Below, one piece after another: positions 48,270 through 58,034 of a stretch of 64,000 nt of DNA. The notes beneath the pieces are model-generated. The model did no database searches and was not told where the DNA came from. It saw only the letters and a list, made by a program, of their open reading frames with translations. Position 1 is the stretch's first letter; each line of letters opens with the position of its first letter. Location of the stretch: contig NZ_JACARO010000004.1 of assembly GCF_013386585.1 (NCBI RefSeq), forward strand, positions 62,001 to 126,000, in the 5' to 3' direction. This DNA is from Pseudomonas sp. P7548. GTDB taxonomy: Bacteria > Pseudomonadota > Gammaproteobacteria > Pseudomonadales > Pseudomonadaceae. A program made the translations under genes and the position numbers.

Positions 48270-49802
48270 ATGATTCTGCCCTGGCTAATCCTGATCCCCT
48301 TCATCGGCGGCCTGCTCTGCTGGATGGGTGAACGCTTCGGCGCCACCCTCCCCCGCTGGATTGCGTTGCTGACCATGTCCCTGGAACTCGCGCTCGGCCT
48401 CTGGCTGTGGGCCCATGGCGACTATTCATTTGCTCCGGCACCGGGTGTCGATCCAACGTTCGCGCTTGAATTCAAGCACGTGTGGATCCAGCGCTTCGGC
48501 ATCAACGTGCACCTGGCCCTCGACGGCCTGTCGCTGTTGATGATCCTGCTGACCGGCCTGCTGGGTATCCTCTCGGTACTCTGCTCCTGGAAAGAGATCC
48601 AGCGTCACGTGGGCTTCTTCCACCTGAACCTGATGTGGATCCTGGGCGGCGTTGTCGGCGTGTTCCTCGCCCTCGACCTGTTCATGTTCTTCTTCTTCTG
48701 GGAAATGATGCTGGTGCCGATGTACTTCCTCATCGCGCTCTGGGGTCACAGCTCTTCGGACGGCAAGAAAACCCGGATCTACGCAGCGACCAAGTTCTTC
48801 ATCTTCACCCAGGCTTCCGGCCTGATCATGTTGGTGGCGATCCTGGGCCTGGTACTGGTCAACTTCAACAACACCGGCGTGATCACCTTCAACTACGCCG
48901 ACCTGTTGAAGACCAAGATGTCCCTGACCACCGAGTACATCCTGATGCTGGGCTTCTTCATCGCGTTCGCGGTGAAGCTGCCGGTGGTGCCGTTCCACTC
49001 CTGGCTGCCTGACGCTCACGCCCAGGCGCCGACTGCAGGTTCCGTGGACCTGGCGGGCATCCTGTTGAAGACCGCTGCGTATGGTCTGCTGCGTTTCGCC
49101 CTGCCGCTGTTCCCGAATGCCTCGGCCGAGTTCGCGCCGATCGCCATGACCCTGGGTCTGATCGGGATTTTCTACGGTGCGTTCCTGGCCTTCGCACAAA
49201 CCGACATCAAGCGTCTGATTGCCTTCTCGTCCGTTTCCCACATGGGCTTCGTACTGATCGGCATCTACTCCGGCAGCCAACTGGCGCTGCAAGGCGCGGT
49301 GATCCAGATGTTGGCCCACGGTGTTTCGGCCGCTGCCCTCTTTATCCTGAGTGGCCAGCTGTACGAGCGCCTGCACACCCGTGACATGCGTGAAATGGGT
49401 GGGGTGTGGTCGCGTATCGCCTACCTGCCGGCGATCAGCCTGTTCTTCGCCGCCGCGTCCCTGGGCTTGCCGGGTACCGGTAACTTCATCGGCGAGTTCC
49501 TGATCCTGATGGGCGCGTTCGTACAGACCCCATGGGTCAGCGCCATCGCCACGTCCGGCCTGGTGTTCGGTTCGGTCTACTCGCTGATCATGATCCACCG
49601 CGCCTACTTCGGCCCGGCCAAGTCCGACACCGTCCTGCAAGGGATGGACGCTCGCGAACTGATCATGGTGCTCGGCCTTGCGGTCCTGCTGATCTACATC
49701 GGCGTGTACCCGCAACCGTTCCTGGACACTTCTGCCGCAACGATGCATGGCGTGCAGCAGTGGTTCGGCACCGCCTTCTCTCAACTCGCTTCGGCCCGGT
49801 AA
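48270..49802 (+). CDS. nuoM: NADH-quinone oxidoreductase subunit M
   Basis: A 510-residue antiporter-like proton-pumping subunit with [19 protein letters not shown] (key glutamate) and the segment [20 protein letters not shown]. The start at 48270 overlaps the stop of a 16-codon open frame in the nuoL-nuoM gap (ATGA). AAAGGA lies 12 to 17 bases upstream. Confidence 0.97.
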   Translation: MILPWLILIPFIGGLLCWMGERFGATLPRWIALLTMSLELALGLWLWAHGDYSFAPAPGVDPTFALEFKHVWIQRFGINVHLALDGLSLLMILLTGLLGILSVLCSWKEIQRHVGFFHLNLMWILGGVVGVFLALDLFMFFFFWEMMLVPMYFLIALWGHSSSDGKKTRIYAATKFFIFTQASGLIMLVAILGLVLVNFNNTGVITFNYADLLKTKMSLTTEYILMLGFFIAFAVKLPVVPFHSWLPDAHAQAPTAGSVDLAGILLKTAAYGLLRFALPLFPNASAEFAPIAMTLGLIGIFYGAFLAFAQTDIKRLIAFSSVSHMGFVLIGIYSGSQLALQGAVIQMLAHGVSAAALFILSGQLYERLHTRDMREMGGVWSRIAYLPAISLFFAAASLGLPGTGNFIGEFLILMGAFVQTPWVSAIATSGLVFGSVYSLIMIHRAYFGPAKSDTVLQGMDARELIMVLGLAVLLIYIGVYPQPFLDTSAATMHGVQQWFGTAFSQLASAR

Positions 49803-49809
49803 GAGCGCT

Positions 49810-51273
49810 ATGGAATTCACGATCCAACACTTTATCGCGCTTGCGCCGCTGCTGATTACCAGCCTCACCATCGTGGTGGTGATGCTGGCGATCGCCTGGC
49901 GCCGCAATCACTCGCAAACGTTCCTGCTGTCCTGTGCCGGTCTGAACCTGGCCCTGCTGTCGATCATCCCGGCCCTCAAGGTCGCGCCACTGGCGGTCAC
50001 GCCTTTGATGATGGTCGATGACTTCGCCCTGCTGTACATCGCGCTGATCCTGGTGGCCACACTGGCCTGCGTCACCCTCGCCCACGCCTACCTCGGCGAA
50101 GGCGGCACCGGCTACCCAGGCAACCGCGAAGAGCTGTACCTGCTGATCCTGCTGGCTGCGGCCGGTGGCATCGTGCTGGTCAGCGCACAGCACCTGGCGG
50201 GCCTGTTCATCGGCCTGGAACTGCTGTCGATCCCGACCTACGGCCTGGTGGCCTATGCGTTCTTCAACAAGCGCTCCCTGGAAGCCGGCATCAAGTACAT
50301 GGTGCTGTCGGCGGCCGGTTCCGCGTTCCTGTTGTTCGGTATGGCCCTGCTCTACGCTGAAGCCGGCAACCTGAGCTTCACCGGTATCGGCCACGCCCTG
50401 GCCGCCACCAGCATGCCTGCGCCGATTGCCCAACTGGGCCTGGCCATGATGCTGATCGGCCTGGCGTTCAAGCTCTCCTTGGTGCCGTTCCACCTGTGGA
50501 CCCCGGACGTGTACGAAGGTGCCCCGGCGCCGGTGGCTGCGTTCCTGGCCACTGCGTCGAAGGTGGCTGTGTTTGCGGTGATGGTGCGTCTGTTCCAGAT
50601 CTCCCCTGCCGCCAATACCGGCGTGCTGAGCACCGTGCTGACCGTGATCGCCATTGCGTCGATCCTGTTCGGCAACCTGCTGGCCCTGACCCAGAACAAC
50701 CTCAAGCGTCTGCTGGGTTACTCGTCCATCGCCCACTTCGGCTACCTGCTGATCGCCCTGGTGGCGAGCAAAGGCCTGGCCGTGGAAGCCATGGGCGTGT
50801 ACCTGGTGACCTACGTGATCACCAGCCTGGGTGCATTCGGCGTGATCACGCTGATGTCCTCGCCATTCAAAGGCCGTGACGCCGACGCCCTGTACGAATA
50901 CCGCGGCCTGTTCTGGCGCCGTCCGTACCTGACTGCCGTACTGACCGTGATGATGCTGTCCCTGGCCGGTATCCCGCTGACGGCGGGCTTCATCGGCAAG
51001 TTCTACATCGTCGCGACCGGTGTTGAAGCCCACGAGTGGTGGTTGGTCGCCTCCCTGGTACTAGGCAGCGCCATCGGCGTGTTCTACTACCTGCGCGTGA
51101 TGGTCACCCTGTACCTGATCGAGCCAAACCTGCGTCGCGTGGACGCCGAGCTGCACTGGGAACAAAAGGCAGGCGGCGTGATGCTGCTGGCCATCGCCCT
51201 GCTCGCGTTCTTCCTGGGCGTATACCCACAACCGCTGCTCACCCTGGTGCAGCACGCGGTGTTGGGCGTTTGA
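49810..51273 (+). CDS. nuoN: NADH-quinone oxidoreductase subunit N
   Basis: A 487-residue antiporter-like subunit, third of the L/M/N set, with [19 protein letters not shown] and [19 protein letters not shown]. The ATG at 49810 gives [15 protein letters not shown]; an upstream reading belongs to the nuoM end. It closes the operon, followed by a terminator. Confidence 0.97.
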   Translation: MEFTIQHFIALAPLLITSLTIVVVMLAIAWRRNHSQTFLLSCAGLNLALLSIIPALKVAPLAVTPLMMVDDFALLYIALILVATLACVTLAHAYLGEGGTGYPGNREELYLLILLAAAGGIVLVSAQHLAGLFIGLELLSIPTYGLVAYAFFNKRSLEAGIKYMVLSAAGSAFLLFGMALLYAEAGNLSFTGIGHALAATSMPAPIAQLGLAMMLIGLAFKLSLVPFHLWTPDVYEGAPAPVAAFLATASKVAVFAVMVRLFQISPAANTGVLSTVLTVIAIASILFGNLLALTQNNLKRLLGYSSIAHFGYLLIALVASKGLAVEAMGVYLVTYVITSLGAFGVITLMSSPFKGRDADALYEYRGLFWRRPYLTAVLTVMMLSLAGIPLTAGFIGKFYIVATGVEAHEWWLVASLVLGSAIGVFYYLRVMVTLYLIEPNLRRVDAELHWEQKAGGVMLLAIALLAFFLGVYPQPLLTLVQHAVLGV

Positions 51274-51295
51274 TCGCTTAGCACAACGTAGAAAA

Positions 51296-51323
51296 CAAAA
51301 CGGCGCCTTCGGGCGCCGTTTTG
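51296..51323 (+). terminator. Rho-independent terminator of the nuo operon
   Basis: AAAACGGCGCC (51297-51307), TTCG loop, GGCGCCGTTTT (51312-51322). It ends the 15-kb operon. Confidence 0.94.
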
Positions 51324-51340
51324 CATTCCCGGGAACAACA

Positions 51341-51457
51341 AAGCCCGCTCACCACAGAATATGCCGTTGTAGTGAGCGGGCTTGCCCCGCGCCGCGATCT
51401 ACCTGACGCACCGCGTCACCTGATACACCGCCGCGCGGGGCAAGCCTGCTCATTACA
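51341..51457. repeat. REP half-copy plus REPIN, GTAGTGAGCGGGC type
   Basis: A lone degenerate REP end (51341-51356, AAGCCCGCTCACCACA) followed by a full 90-base REPIN (51368-51457). Its loop, read on the minus strand, matches the loops of the two REPINs downstream of the toxin-antitoxin genes; about 8 of 90 bases differ from the copy at 52393-52482. Confidence 0.93.
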
Positions 51458-51612
51458 AACGCAGAAATGTCCTCTCCCGACTGCCTATTCATCTGGCATC
51501 TGCCCGCCGGAGGGCGTCGTATGGTGTTTGCGTTTTAGGAAAGTTCCCACAGCAGGGTCACTTGACCCATCACGAGTGGGCCACCAAACTATACGCAGTC
51601 TACGTACAGAAC

Positions 51613-51963
51613 ATGGATGCGCTATTTATCGAATTGCCGGCCTTCGAGCGGCACCGCAGGGATTATCTGAGTGACGAGCTTTTCCAGGGTTTTCAACAGG
51701 CGTTGATGAAAAACCCGGAAGCAGGAGACATGATCGAGGGCACAGGCGGGCTGCGCAAGGTTCGCTTCGTCGATGAGCGACGCAACAAAGGCAAGCGTGG
51801 TGGCCTTCGGGTCATTTACTACTGGTGGTCGGGCGGTACGCAGTTCTGGTTGTTCACCTTGTACGGCAAACACGAACAGGACGACCTGACGCCACAGCAC
51901 AAAAAAGCGCTTAAACACATGCTGGACAGGGAAATCAAAGCGAAAACACATCATGAAACGTGA
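51613..51963 (+). CDS. HigB-type (RelE superfamily) toxin
   Basis: A 116-residue protein of the RelE-like HigB group: MDALFIELPAFERHRRDYL, the basic core GGLRKVRFVDERRNKGKRGGLRVIYYW and the segment FTLYGKHEQDDLTPQHKKAL. Toxins of this family cut mRNA on the ribosome. I start it at 51613; a start 51 bases earlier is open but the extra residues do not look conserved. Toxin before antitoxin is the order of higBA systems. It overlaps the antitoxin by 11 bases. No strong ribosome site is seen at either start. Confidence 0.85.
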   Translation: MDALFIELPAFERHRRDYLSDELFQGFQQALMKNPEAGDMIEGTGGLRKVRFVDERRNKGKRGGLRVIYYWWSGGTQFWLFTLYGKHEQDDLTPQHKKALKHMLDREIKAKTHHET

Positions 51964-52267
51964 AATCTTTTCCGAACTGGTCGAAGGCTTCGATGCGCTG
52001 GCGGACGAACGCCAAGGCAAAATCACCCTGCGTACCCACAAGGTTCACCTCAACAAGCTGGAACCACTCACCGCCGAGGAAGTGGTCGCCGTGCGCCAGC
52101 AGCTCAATCTCTCCCGCTCGGTGTTTGCCATGTACCTGCGCACCAACACACGCACGCTGGAAAACTGGGAGCAAGGCCGCGCTAAGCCCAATGCCCAGGC
52201 GGTCACTTTGATTCGGCTGGTGGCGCGCTTCCCAGAAACCGTCGCACAACTTGCAGCCTTGAACTAA
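51953..52267 (+). CDS. HigA-type helix-turn-helix antitoxin
   Basis: A 104-residue protein with an XRE-type helix-turn-helix in its C-terminal half (about residues 38-85: EEVVAVRQQLNLSRSVFAMYL and NTRTLENWEQGRAKP). It should bind the toxin through its N-terminal part and repress the pair's own promoter. It is coupled to the toxin by an 11-base overlap. It ends 23 bases before a tandem pair of REPINs. Confidence 0.85.
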   Translation: MKREIFSELVEGFDALADERQGKITLRTHKVHLNKLEPLTAEEVVAVRQQLNLSRSVFAMYLRTNTRTLENWEQGRAKPNAQAVTLIRLVARFPETVAQLAALN

Positions 52268-52290
52268 AAAATGAATAGGTGAACGCAGCC

Positions 52291-52482
52291 CGTAGTGAGC
52301 GGGCTTGCCCCGCGCGGCGGTCTATCAAGTGACGCGCTACATCAGGTAGATCGCGGCGCGGGGCTAGCCCGCTCACTACAAAAATCAGCAGTTGTAGTGA
52401 GCGGGTTTACCCCGCGCGGCGGTGTCTCAGGTGACGCGGTACATCAGGTAGATCGCGGCGCGGGGCAAGCCCGCGCACTACA
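52291..52482. repeat. Tandem pair of GTAGTGAGCGGGC-type REPINs
   Basis: Two 90-base elements in direct order, 52291-52380 and 52393-52482, 12 bases apart. Both keep the same inner loop (GTGACGCG.TACATCAGGTAG). Each alone can fold as a long hairpin. They separate the convergent antitoxin and tagF genes and are inverted relative to the copy at 51368-51457. Confidence 0.94.
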
Positions 52483-52497
52483 GGTGATCACCAGGCT

Positions 52498-53157
52498 CTA
52501 CCGTCCACCCAGCATGTCAGCGAAGGTCTCACCATCCGGCAGCCCCTCCCCTACCCAGATCGACGGCGCAACGCGGGGCGAGCCTTCGGTCCAGAACAGT
52601 GAGTGCCGCGCGAGGCCCGAAGGATCGATCTGCGCACTTAATTGCGGCATGCCGTCACCAATCCGCTCCGGGTCGGGCAAGTCGAGCCATTGTGCGGGTA
52701 CCCAGGCCGTGTCGGCGTGGCTTGCCGGTGTCCAGCAGCCGGCCAATGGCAGGGCCTGCAACACCTCGTCGAACGATTCCAGGGCAAACCCTTCGCTCAG
52801 CGCCGACAACGCCAGGCGCTCCAACTGGCCGTACCACACCCCATCCCGTTCCAACCGCGCCAGCAAGGGCACGTCTTCTCCTGCACTGGCGAGGGTCAGC
52901 GGAAAATACCGCCCCACGCGGTCCACGCTGGGAATCATCACCCCCGCCCAACCGCTGTCACCGCACACCCCCGCCGCCAGCGCAAAACGCCAGATCGGGC
53001 TGCACAGGTACACGTCCAGCCATTGCTCCCCCAGACGCTCACGACTGCACTGCAAACCGGCCTGCAGCCAAGTGTCCCAGGTATTCAAAAACGCCGGCGG
53101 CAAACGGCGGCTGACAAAATCCCCATGGCTTGCGACCTTGCCGAAAAATCCATTCAT
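52498..53157 (-). CDS. tagF: Type VI secretion-associated protein TagF
   Basis: A 219-residue cytoplasmic protein with the TagF N-terminus GFFGKVASHGDFVSRRLPPAFLNTWD and the block PIWRFALAAG. In P. aeruginosa TagF holds the apparatus inactive after translation, working on Fha, until a kinase cascade releases it. The kinase and phosphatase genes (ppkA, pppA) are not in the visible part. It follows tssM by nine bases and is the last gene of the T6SS run here. Confidence 0.9.
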   Translation of the reverse strand: MNGFFGKVASHGDFVSRRLPPAFLNTWDTWLQAGLQCSRERLGEQWLDVYLCSPIWRFALAAGVCGDSGWAGVMIPSVDRVGRYFPLTLASAGEDVPLLARLERDGVWYGQLERLALSALSEGFALESFDEVLQALPLAGCWTPASHADTAWVPAQWLDLPDPERIGDGMPQLSAQIDPSGLARHSLFWTEGSPRVAPSIWVGEGLPDGETFADMLGGR

Positions 53158-53166
53158 GACGGGTCC

Positions 53167-56100
53167 TTAAAAACTGCTGGGGCAATGGAACGGCTCAAGG
53201 CTGTCACGCCGGAACGGGTTGATCACACTGCTGGCGCGCAACTGGTACGCCACGCGGTGGCCCTCCACGGTGAAGGTCAATTGCAATTGCTCGCCCTGGG
53301 CGCTCACCGCCGCCTTGTCCATCATGCGCAGCCAGCCCCAGGGGCCATCGCTGCGCAACGGGTTGACCAGCGCCGGCGTGGCGTCCAGGCGCACCAACCC
53401 GCCGGACTTGCCGCTGGGCAGGGAGATGCTGGTGAAGTCCGGCGAAGTGCCGGTGTCGTACACCACCGGCTGGCCATCGATGTCCAGGGTCACTTTGGTC
53501 AACGCCGGATCAGCCCCCAGGGCCTTCAGATCAAAACGCATCGACGGCTGGCGCGCCCCGGCCACAAAGAACATGTCGCGCAGTTTGGCGCCGCGCTGGA
53601 ACTGGTTGAGCACATCCTGGGAAATATTCAGCGGCGTCACACCGGTTGACCGCCAGCGCCACTGGCTGCCGCTCATGTCGACGTAAGGCGCAAGGTTCTT
53701 GCTGAAAAAATCATCCATCAACCCACCCGGGCCGAAGAACTTGCCGAAGTCATCGGCGGTGGCATCACGCCCGGAACTGCGCACCAGCGGGTAGCGCCCC
53801 TCAATCGCCACCCGGCAGAACGGCGCGCCAGTGGCCTCCCACAGCGCGTTCAAGCGGGCCTTCTCGTTGCCCAGGGTCAGCGCGCTGCCACCGGCCTCCA
53901 CATCACGCAGCAAGGTCGACAAAGGCGCCGGCTGGGTGTCACCCGAACGCTTCAAGCGCCCCAGCACTTCGTTGGAGGGTGCCGGCGCAGCACTGCGGCG
54001 GGCCGCATCGGCGCTGTCGAAAAACTGCCCGGCATCTTTCAGGGACGCCAGCACATCATCCAGCGGCTGCGGGCCGGTGCCCGTACCCACCAGGCGATGC
54101 AACGCGGCAAAATGCTGATCGACCGGGTTGGCCGAAGCGTCCGCAACCGCAGCCGGGGTGTCACCGCCCAAGGCCGATTGCAGTTTCTGGGTGGCGGCAG
54201 CGATTTTCTCACGCACGCGCTGGTCGGTGTCCTTGCTGGTAGCCGAAGTCAGGGCACCGTCAAGGGTTGTTTCCTTGGAGACGGCTTGCAACAAGGCGCG
54301 CAGCGGTGAATCAGTGGCAGCCAGCGTATTGGTCACCTGGGACGCCTGGCCCAGGCCGGTCAACGGCACCAGGTGCACATCCGCGAGAAAGGTGTCCCAC
54401 TGGCGGATGTAGTCCGCGTAATACAGCTCCAGCACCGCCGCCTGCATCGCCGGGTTGCCGCCGGCGATCTGCGCCGACTCCTGGCGATCCAGCACCCAAC
54501 TGTCCTTGGCCATGTCGGCCACGGCTTGTGGGGTTTTGTCGGTCAGCTCACGGTAACCGGCGATCCGGTACACACCGCTGACCCCACGGGACAACGGCTC
54601 ACCACTGGCGCGGGTAAACAGCGACGATACGTCCCGCCCCACCGCGCTGTTGACGCTCAACTCCGGCAGATGTTGCTGATCCACCTGGCGCTTGACCCGG
54701 TTATAGATGCGCTGGGACAACGGCATGCTCGCCAGCGCCAGGCGCACCTTGGCGATCAACGCGCTGTCCAGTTGCACCGGCTCGGCCTCGTCGTCGGCCT
54801 CCAGCAACGCCGCCACGTGATCCGACAATTGCTGCAACTGCGCCGGCGTCGCCTGGGGCAGTTCGCGGCGCCAGTCCACATCGACCCAGGCCTGCACCGA
54901 CGGCGCGTCGAAGAACTGCCGCTCGCCCAGCATCAGGTAGGCGCGCAGGGTTTCATACAGAAACTCCTGATTGCTCGCATCACCCCGGCGCAACGCGTTT
55001 TCCATGTTGGCGACGATGTGCGGCAACAACGTACTGCGCAGCAGGCGGCGGTACAGGGTGATCGCCCCCGCACCCAGCTTGTTGCCCTGGTACAGGCCCA
55101 TGCGGCTGAGCAACGGCACGCTGTTGTCGGCGTCGCTGTAGCCACTGGGCAAACTGCGCGTGGCATTGAGCAACGGCAACGTCACCAGCACATCACCCTC
55201 GACCGGCAGTGCCTTGGCCAATTGCGCGACGTTGGTGGCGGCGCCAGACGCATCGGCGATCAATTGCAGGTTGCGGTTGTAGCTGATGGTCATCGCCGCC
55301 AGCAGCAACACGAACACTGCCGCCGCCGTGATACGCCCGGCCCGGCCAAGCAAGCGCCGACGCCGCTCCTCTTGATGATTGACCCCGGCAAGCCCGGCCT
55401 CCTTGAAAATCACCTCACGCAGCAACCGCGTGATGAAATAGCTGCGCCCGCTGGCCACATTCGGCGCCAGCACCTTGCGGCCCAGGCCGAACGAGGCTGC
55501 CAGCGAAGTCAGCACGCGATCGATCGGGCTGCCTTCCTGAGTGCCGCTGGTGAAATACACCCCACGCAACAGCGCCGGCTCCTGGTAGCGGTTGGTTTCA
55601 AACACCGTGTTGAGAAAGCGCGTCAGGCCATCGCCCAGGCTGGCAAATTGTTGCGGGAAGCTATAAAGCAAAGCACGTCGCGACAAGTCGCGCTCCTGCT
55701 GCAAACGCTCCAGTACCCGCCGCTGCAACTGGTGCTCCAACGCATCGAACTCGCCCGGGAACGACGCCAACCCCGTGTCGGGCTGCGGTGGCTGGGGCAA
55801 TGGAAAGGTCACCCCCCACACCTGCGCACGCTCATCGCGGCCGAAGGTCTCGAAAAACTCCGAGAAGCCCGCCAGCAAATCGCACTTGGTGATGATCACG
55901 TACACCGGAAACCGCAGGCCCAGGCGCTCGTACAGCTCGTTGATGCGCGCGCGGATCGCCACGGCCTGGGCCTGGCGCTGGGCGTCGGTCTGTTGCAGCA
56001 GGTCGCTGACACTCAAGGCCACGATCACACCGTTGACCGGGCGCTGGCGACGGTACTTTTTCAGCAGGTCGAGAAAGCCGCCCCAGGCCGCCTTGTCCAC

Positions 56101-56730
56101 CTCGGTGTAGCTGTCCTGGGTGGTGTAGCGCCCGGCGGTGTCGAGCAACACGGCTTCGTCGGTGAACCACCAGTCGCAATGCCGCGTACCGCCCACGCCG
56201 CCGATGGCACCACTGCCCATCGCTTCGCGCAGGGGAAACTGCAGGCCGGAGTGGGTCAGCGCGGTGGTCTTGCCGCTGCCCGGCGCGCCGACAAACATGT
56301 ACCACGGCAGTTGGTACAGGTACTGCCCGCTCATCTTCCAGCCCGGGTTGGCCTTGCGCAGCACGGCCATGGCCGAGCGCATGCGCTCGCCCAGCTCAGC
56401 CACTTCGGCCTGGGTTTCACGCACGCCGGGCGCGACCGCTGGCGCCTCGGCGACGCCGGCCATCAGGCCACGGTTGGCCCGCCAGGCACGCCACAGGCGC
56501 CAGGCGAAATAGCCCAGCCAAATCAGCATAAACAGCGCGATCAACCCCCAGCGACGTGACTCCGGCGCCAGCGGCTCACTGCCGTTGAACGCCAGCAGCG
56601 GGCCTTCGTACCACACCAGCAACGACAGCAGCGCCACGCCGATCAGCGACAGCAACCACGGCTTGAGCAGCCACAGAATAAAGCGCTCCACCGGGGACCA
56701 TAACAATGAGAAAAACGAAGAAAAGTTCAT
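53167..56730 (-). CDS. tssM: Type VI secretion membrane protein TssM (IcmF)
   Basis: A 1187-residue inner-membrane protein: two N-terminal membrane helices (about 25-41 and 61-80), a cytoplasmic GTPase-like domain with an intact Walker A GAPGSGKT (148-155), a third membrane helix near residue 460-480, and a large periplasmic part with the IcmF and C-terminal beta domains. It forms the trans-envelope complex with TssL and TssJ. The start is an ATG two bases after the tssL stop. Confidence 0.95.
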   Translation of the reverse strand: MNFSSFFSLLWSPVERFILWLLKPWLLSLIGVALLSLLVWYEGPLLAFNGSEPLAPESRRWGLIALFMLIWLGYFAWRLWRAWRANRGLMAGVAEAPAVAPGVRETQAEVAELGERMRSAMAVLRKANPGWKMSGQYLYQLPWYMFVGAPGSGKTTALTHSGLQFPLREAMGSGAIGGVGGTRHCDWWFTDEAVLLDTAGRYTTQDSYTEVDKAAWGGFLDLLKKYRRQRPVNGVIVALSVSDLLQQTDAQRQAQAVAIRARINELYERLGLRFPVYVIITKCDLLAGFSEFFETFGRDERAQVWGVTFPLPQPPQPDTGLASFPGEFDALEHQLQRRVLERLQQERDLSRRALLYSFPQQFASLGDGLTRFLNTVFETNRYQEPALLRGVYFTSGTQEGSPIDRVLTSLAASFGLGRKVLAPNVASGRSYFITRLLREVIFKEAGLAGVNHQEERRRRLLGRAGRITAAAVFVLLLAAMTISYNRNLQLIADASGAATNVAQLAKALPVEGDVLVTLPLLNATRSLPSGYSDADNSVPLLSRMGLYQGNKLGAGAITLYRRLLRSTLLPHIVANMENALRRGDASNQEFLYETLRAYLMLGERQFFDAPSVQAWVDVDWRRELPQATPAQLQQLSDHVAALLEADDEAEPVQLDSALIAKVRLALASMPLSQRIYNRVKRQVDQQHLPELSVNSAVGRDVSSLFTRASGEPLSRGVSGVYRIAGYRELTDKTPQAVADMAKDSWVLDRQESAQIAGGNPAMQAAVLELYYADYIRQWDTFLADVHLVPLTGLGQASQVTNTLAATDSPLRALLQAVSKETTLDGALTSATSKDTDQRVREKIAAATQKLQSALGGDTPAAVADASANPVDQHFAALHRLVGTGTGPQPLDDVLASLKDAGQFFDSADAARRSAAPAPSNEVLGRLKRSGDTQPAPLSTLLRDVEAGGSALTLGNEKARLNALWEATGAPFCRVAIEGRYPLVRSSGRDATADDFGKFFGPGGLMDDFFSKNLAPYVDMSGSQWRWRSTGVTPLNISQDVLNQFQRGAKLRDMFFVAGARQPSMRFDLKALGADPALTKVTLDIDGQPVVYDTGTSPDFTSISLPSGKSGGLVRLDATPALVNPLRSDGPWGWLRMMDKAAVSAQGEQLQLTFTVEGHRVAYQLRASSVINPFRRDSLEPFHCPSSF

Positions 56731-56732
56731 GG

Positions 56733-58028
56733 TTATTGCGCCTGGGAAGGGATCAGCACGGTGATATCGACGCGGCGGTTACGTGCACGATTGGCCGCCG
56801 AATCATTGGGCACCAGCGGCTCGGTTTCGCCACGGCCCTCGCTGCGGTAACGCTCGGCTGGCCCTGCACGCTGCGCGAGCAAACGCGCCACGGTCTTGGC
56901 CCGCGCCTGGGACAAGTCGAAGTTGGACCCCAGCCGCGACGTCGCCGACGGCCGCACGTTATCGGTATGCCCGACCACCACCACATCCCCCGGCACCGTG
57001 GCCAGGGCGTCGCCAATGCGCGCCAGCAGCCCGTCAAAATTGCTCGACACCTCGGCACTGCCGGAGGCAAACACACCGTCGCCGCGCAAGGTGATGACCG
57101 AGCGGTCGGCACTGTCTTTCACCGCCACCAGCCCTTGGGCCACTTCCGGCGCGAGGAACCCGGCCAGGCGCACCGGCGCTGGCGCCACGGGTACCGCCAC
57201 CTTCAGCGGCGAGGCCACACGAATCGAACCCAACTGGGCAAACACCGGGTCGGACGCACGGTTGAGCAGCCAGCTGTAAGTCAACTGCACACTCAACAAC
57301 AGCACCGCCGCCACCGACGCCAGCACCCACAACGGTACCCGGCGCAGCATTGATGCTTGCGGGGCCTCGGCGCCACGCCAGCGCGGTGAGAGGTCCTGCT
57401 CCTGCTGGCCGCGTTGCTGGTTGATCAGTTGCAACAGGCGCTCGCGCAACAGGCCCAGCTGATCCAGGCCGCGCTCCAGCACCCGGTAGCGGCCCTCCAG
57501 GCCCAGGGCCATGCACAGGTACATCAACTCCAGCACATCGATGTGAGTACGCGGGTCCTGGCTGAGGCGCTGCAGGATCATGAAAAATTTCTCGCCACCC
57601 CACGCCTCGTTGTGGAACGTCACCAACAGGCTGCGGCTGCCCCACACCCCCGCGCCCCAGGGCGTACTGGCGATGGTCTCGTCCACCAGGGTGCACAACG
57701 CGTAGCGCGCAGCGGCCACGGTTTCCACATCCACCTGGCTCGCACGGGCCTGGGCTTCAAAGGCCTGCACCGCCTGGATCAAGCGCTGGCGCAGGCTCTC
57801 CATGTCCGGCATCGCCGTCAGGGTGCGCAACGGCACCACCAGGTCCAGCAGCGGGTTGGCCGCCCGTACCAGGGGGTTGAGGCCCTGGCCATGCAGCACA
57901 GGCGCGGCGCGTTGCACCGGCGCGGCCACAGTGGGCGACGGTGTGGCCCGGCGCCCGCCGGGGGTAGGGATCAGCAAGGTGCGGTCCGGGTCCTGGCCGC
58001 CTTCAAAAGTGTCGTTCACGTCAGTCAC
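56733..58028 (-). CDS. tssL: Type VI secretion protein TssL with OmpA-like domain
   Basis: A 431-residue protein in three parts: a cytoplasmic DotU domain (about 45-215, with CTLVDETIASTPWG), one membrane helix (231-252), and a periplasmic OmpA-like peptidoglycan-binding domain (about 310-430, with GHTDN at 353-357 and NRRVDI at 418-423). The last domain anchors the complex to the cell wall, so no separate TagL is needed. The start is a GTG; a GTG three codons later is an alternative. It is six bases after tssK. Confidence 0.95.
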   Translation of the reverse strand: MTDVNDTFEGGQDPDRTLLIPTPGGRRATPSPTVAAPVQRAAPVLHGQGLNPLVRAANPLLDLVVPLRTLTAMPDMESLRQRLIQAVQAFEAQARASQVDVETVAAARYALCTLVDETIASTPWGAGVWGSRSLLVTFHNEAWGGEKFFMILQRLSQDPRTHIDVLELMYLCMALGLEGRYRVLERGLDQLGLLRERLLQLINQQRGQQEQDLSPRWRGAEAPQASMLRRVPLWVLASVAAVLLLSVQLTYSWLLNRASDPVFAQLGSIRVASPLKVAVPVAPAPVRLAGFLAPEVAQGLVAVKDSADRSVITLRGDGVFASGSAEVSSNFDGLLARIGDALATVPGDVVVVGHTDNVRPSATSRLGSNFDLSQARAKTVARLLAQRAGPAERYRSEGRGETEPLVPNDSAANRARNRRVDITVLIPSQAQ

Positions 58029-58034
58029 CTTGCC

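Noticed and set aside
54373..56559. A 728-codon open frame antiparallel to tssM
   Set aside because: Its composition (His, Arg and Gln rich) and lack of any motif mark it as a shadow of tssM.
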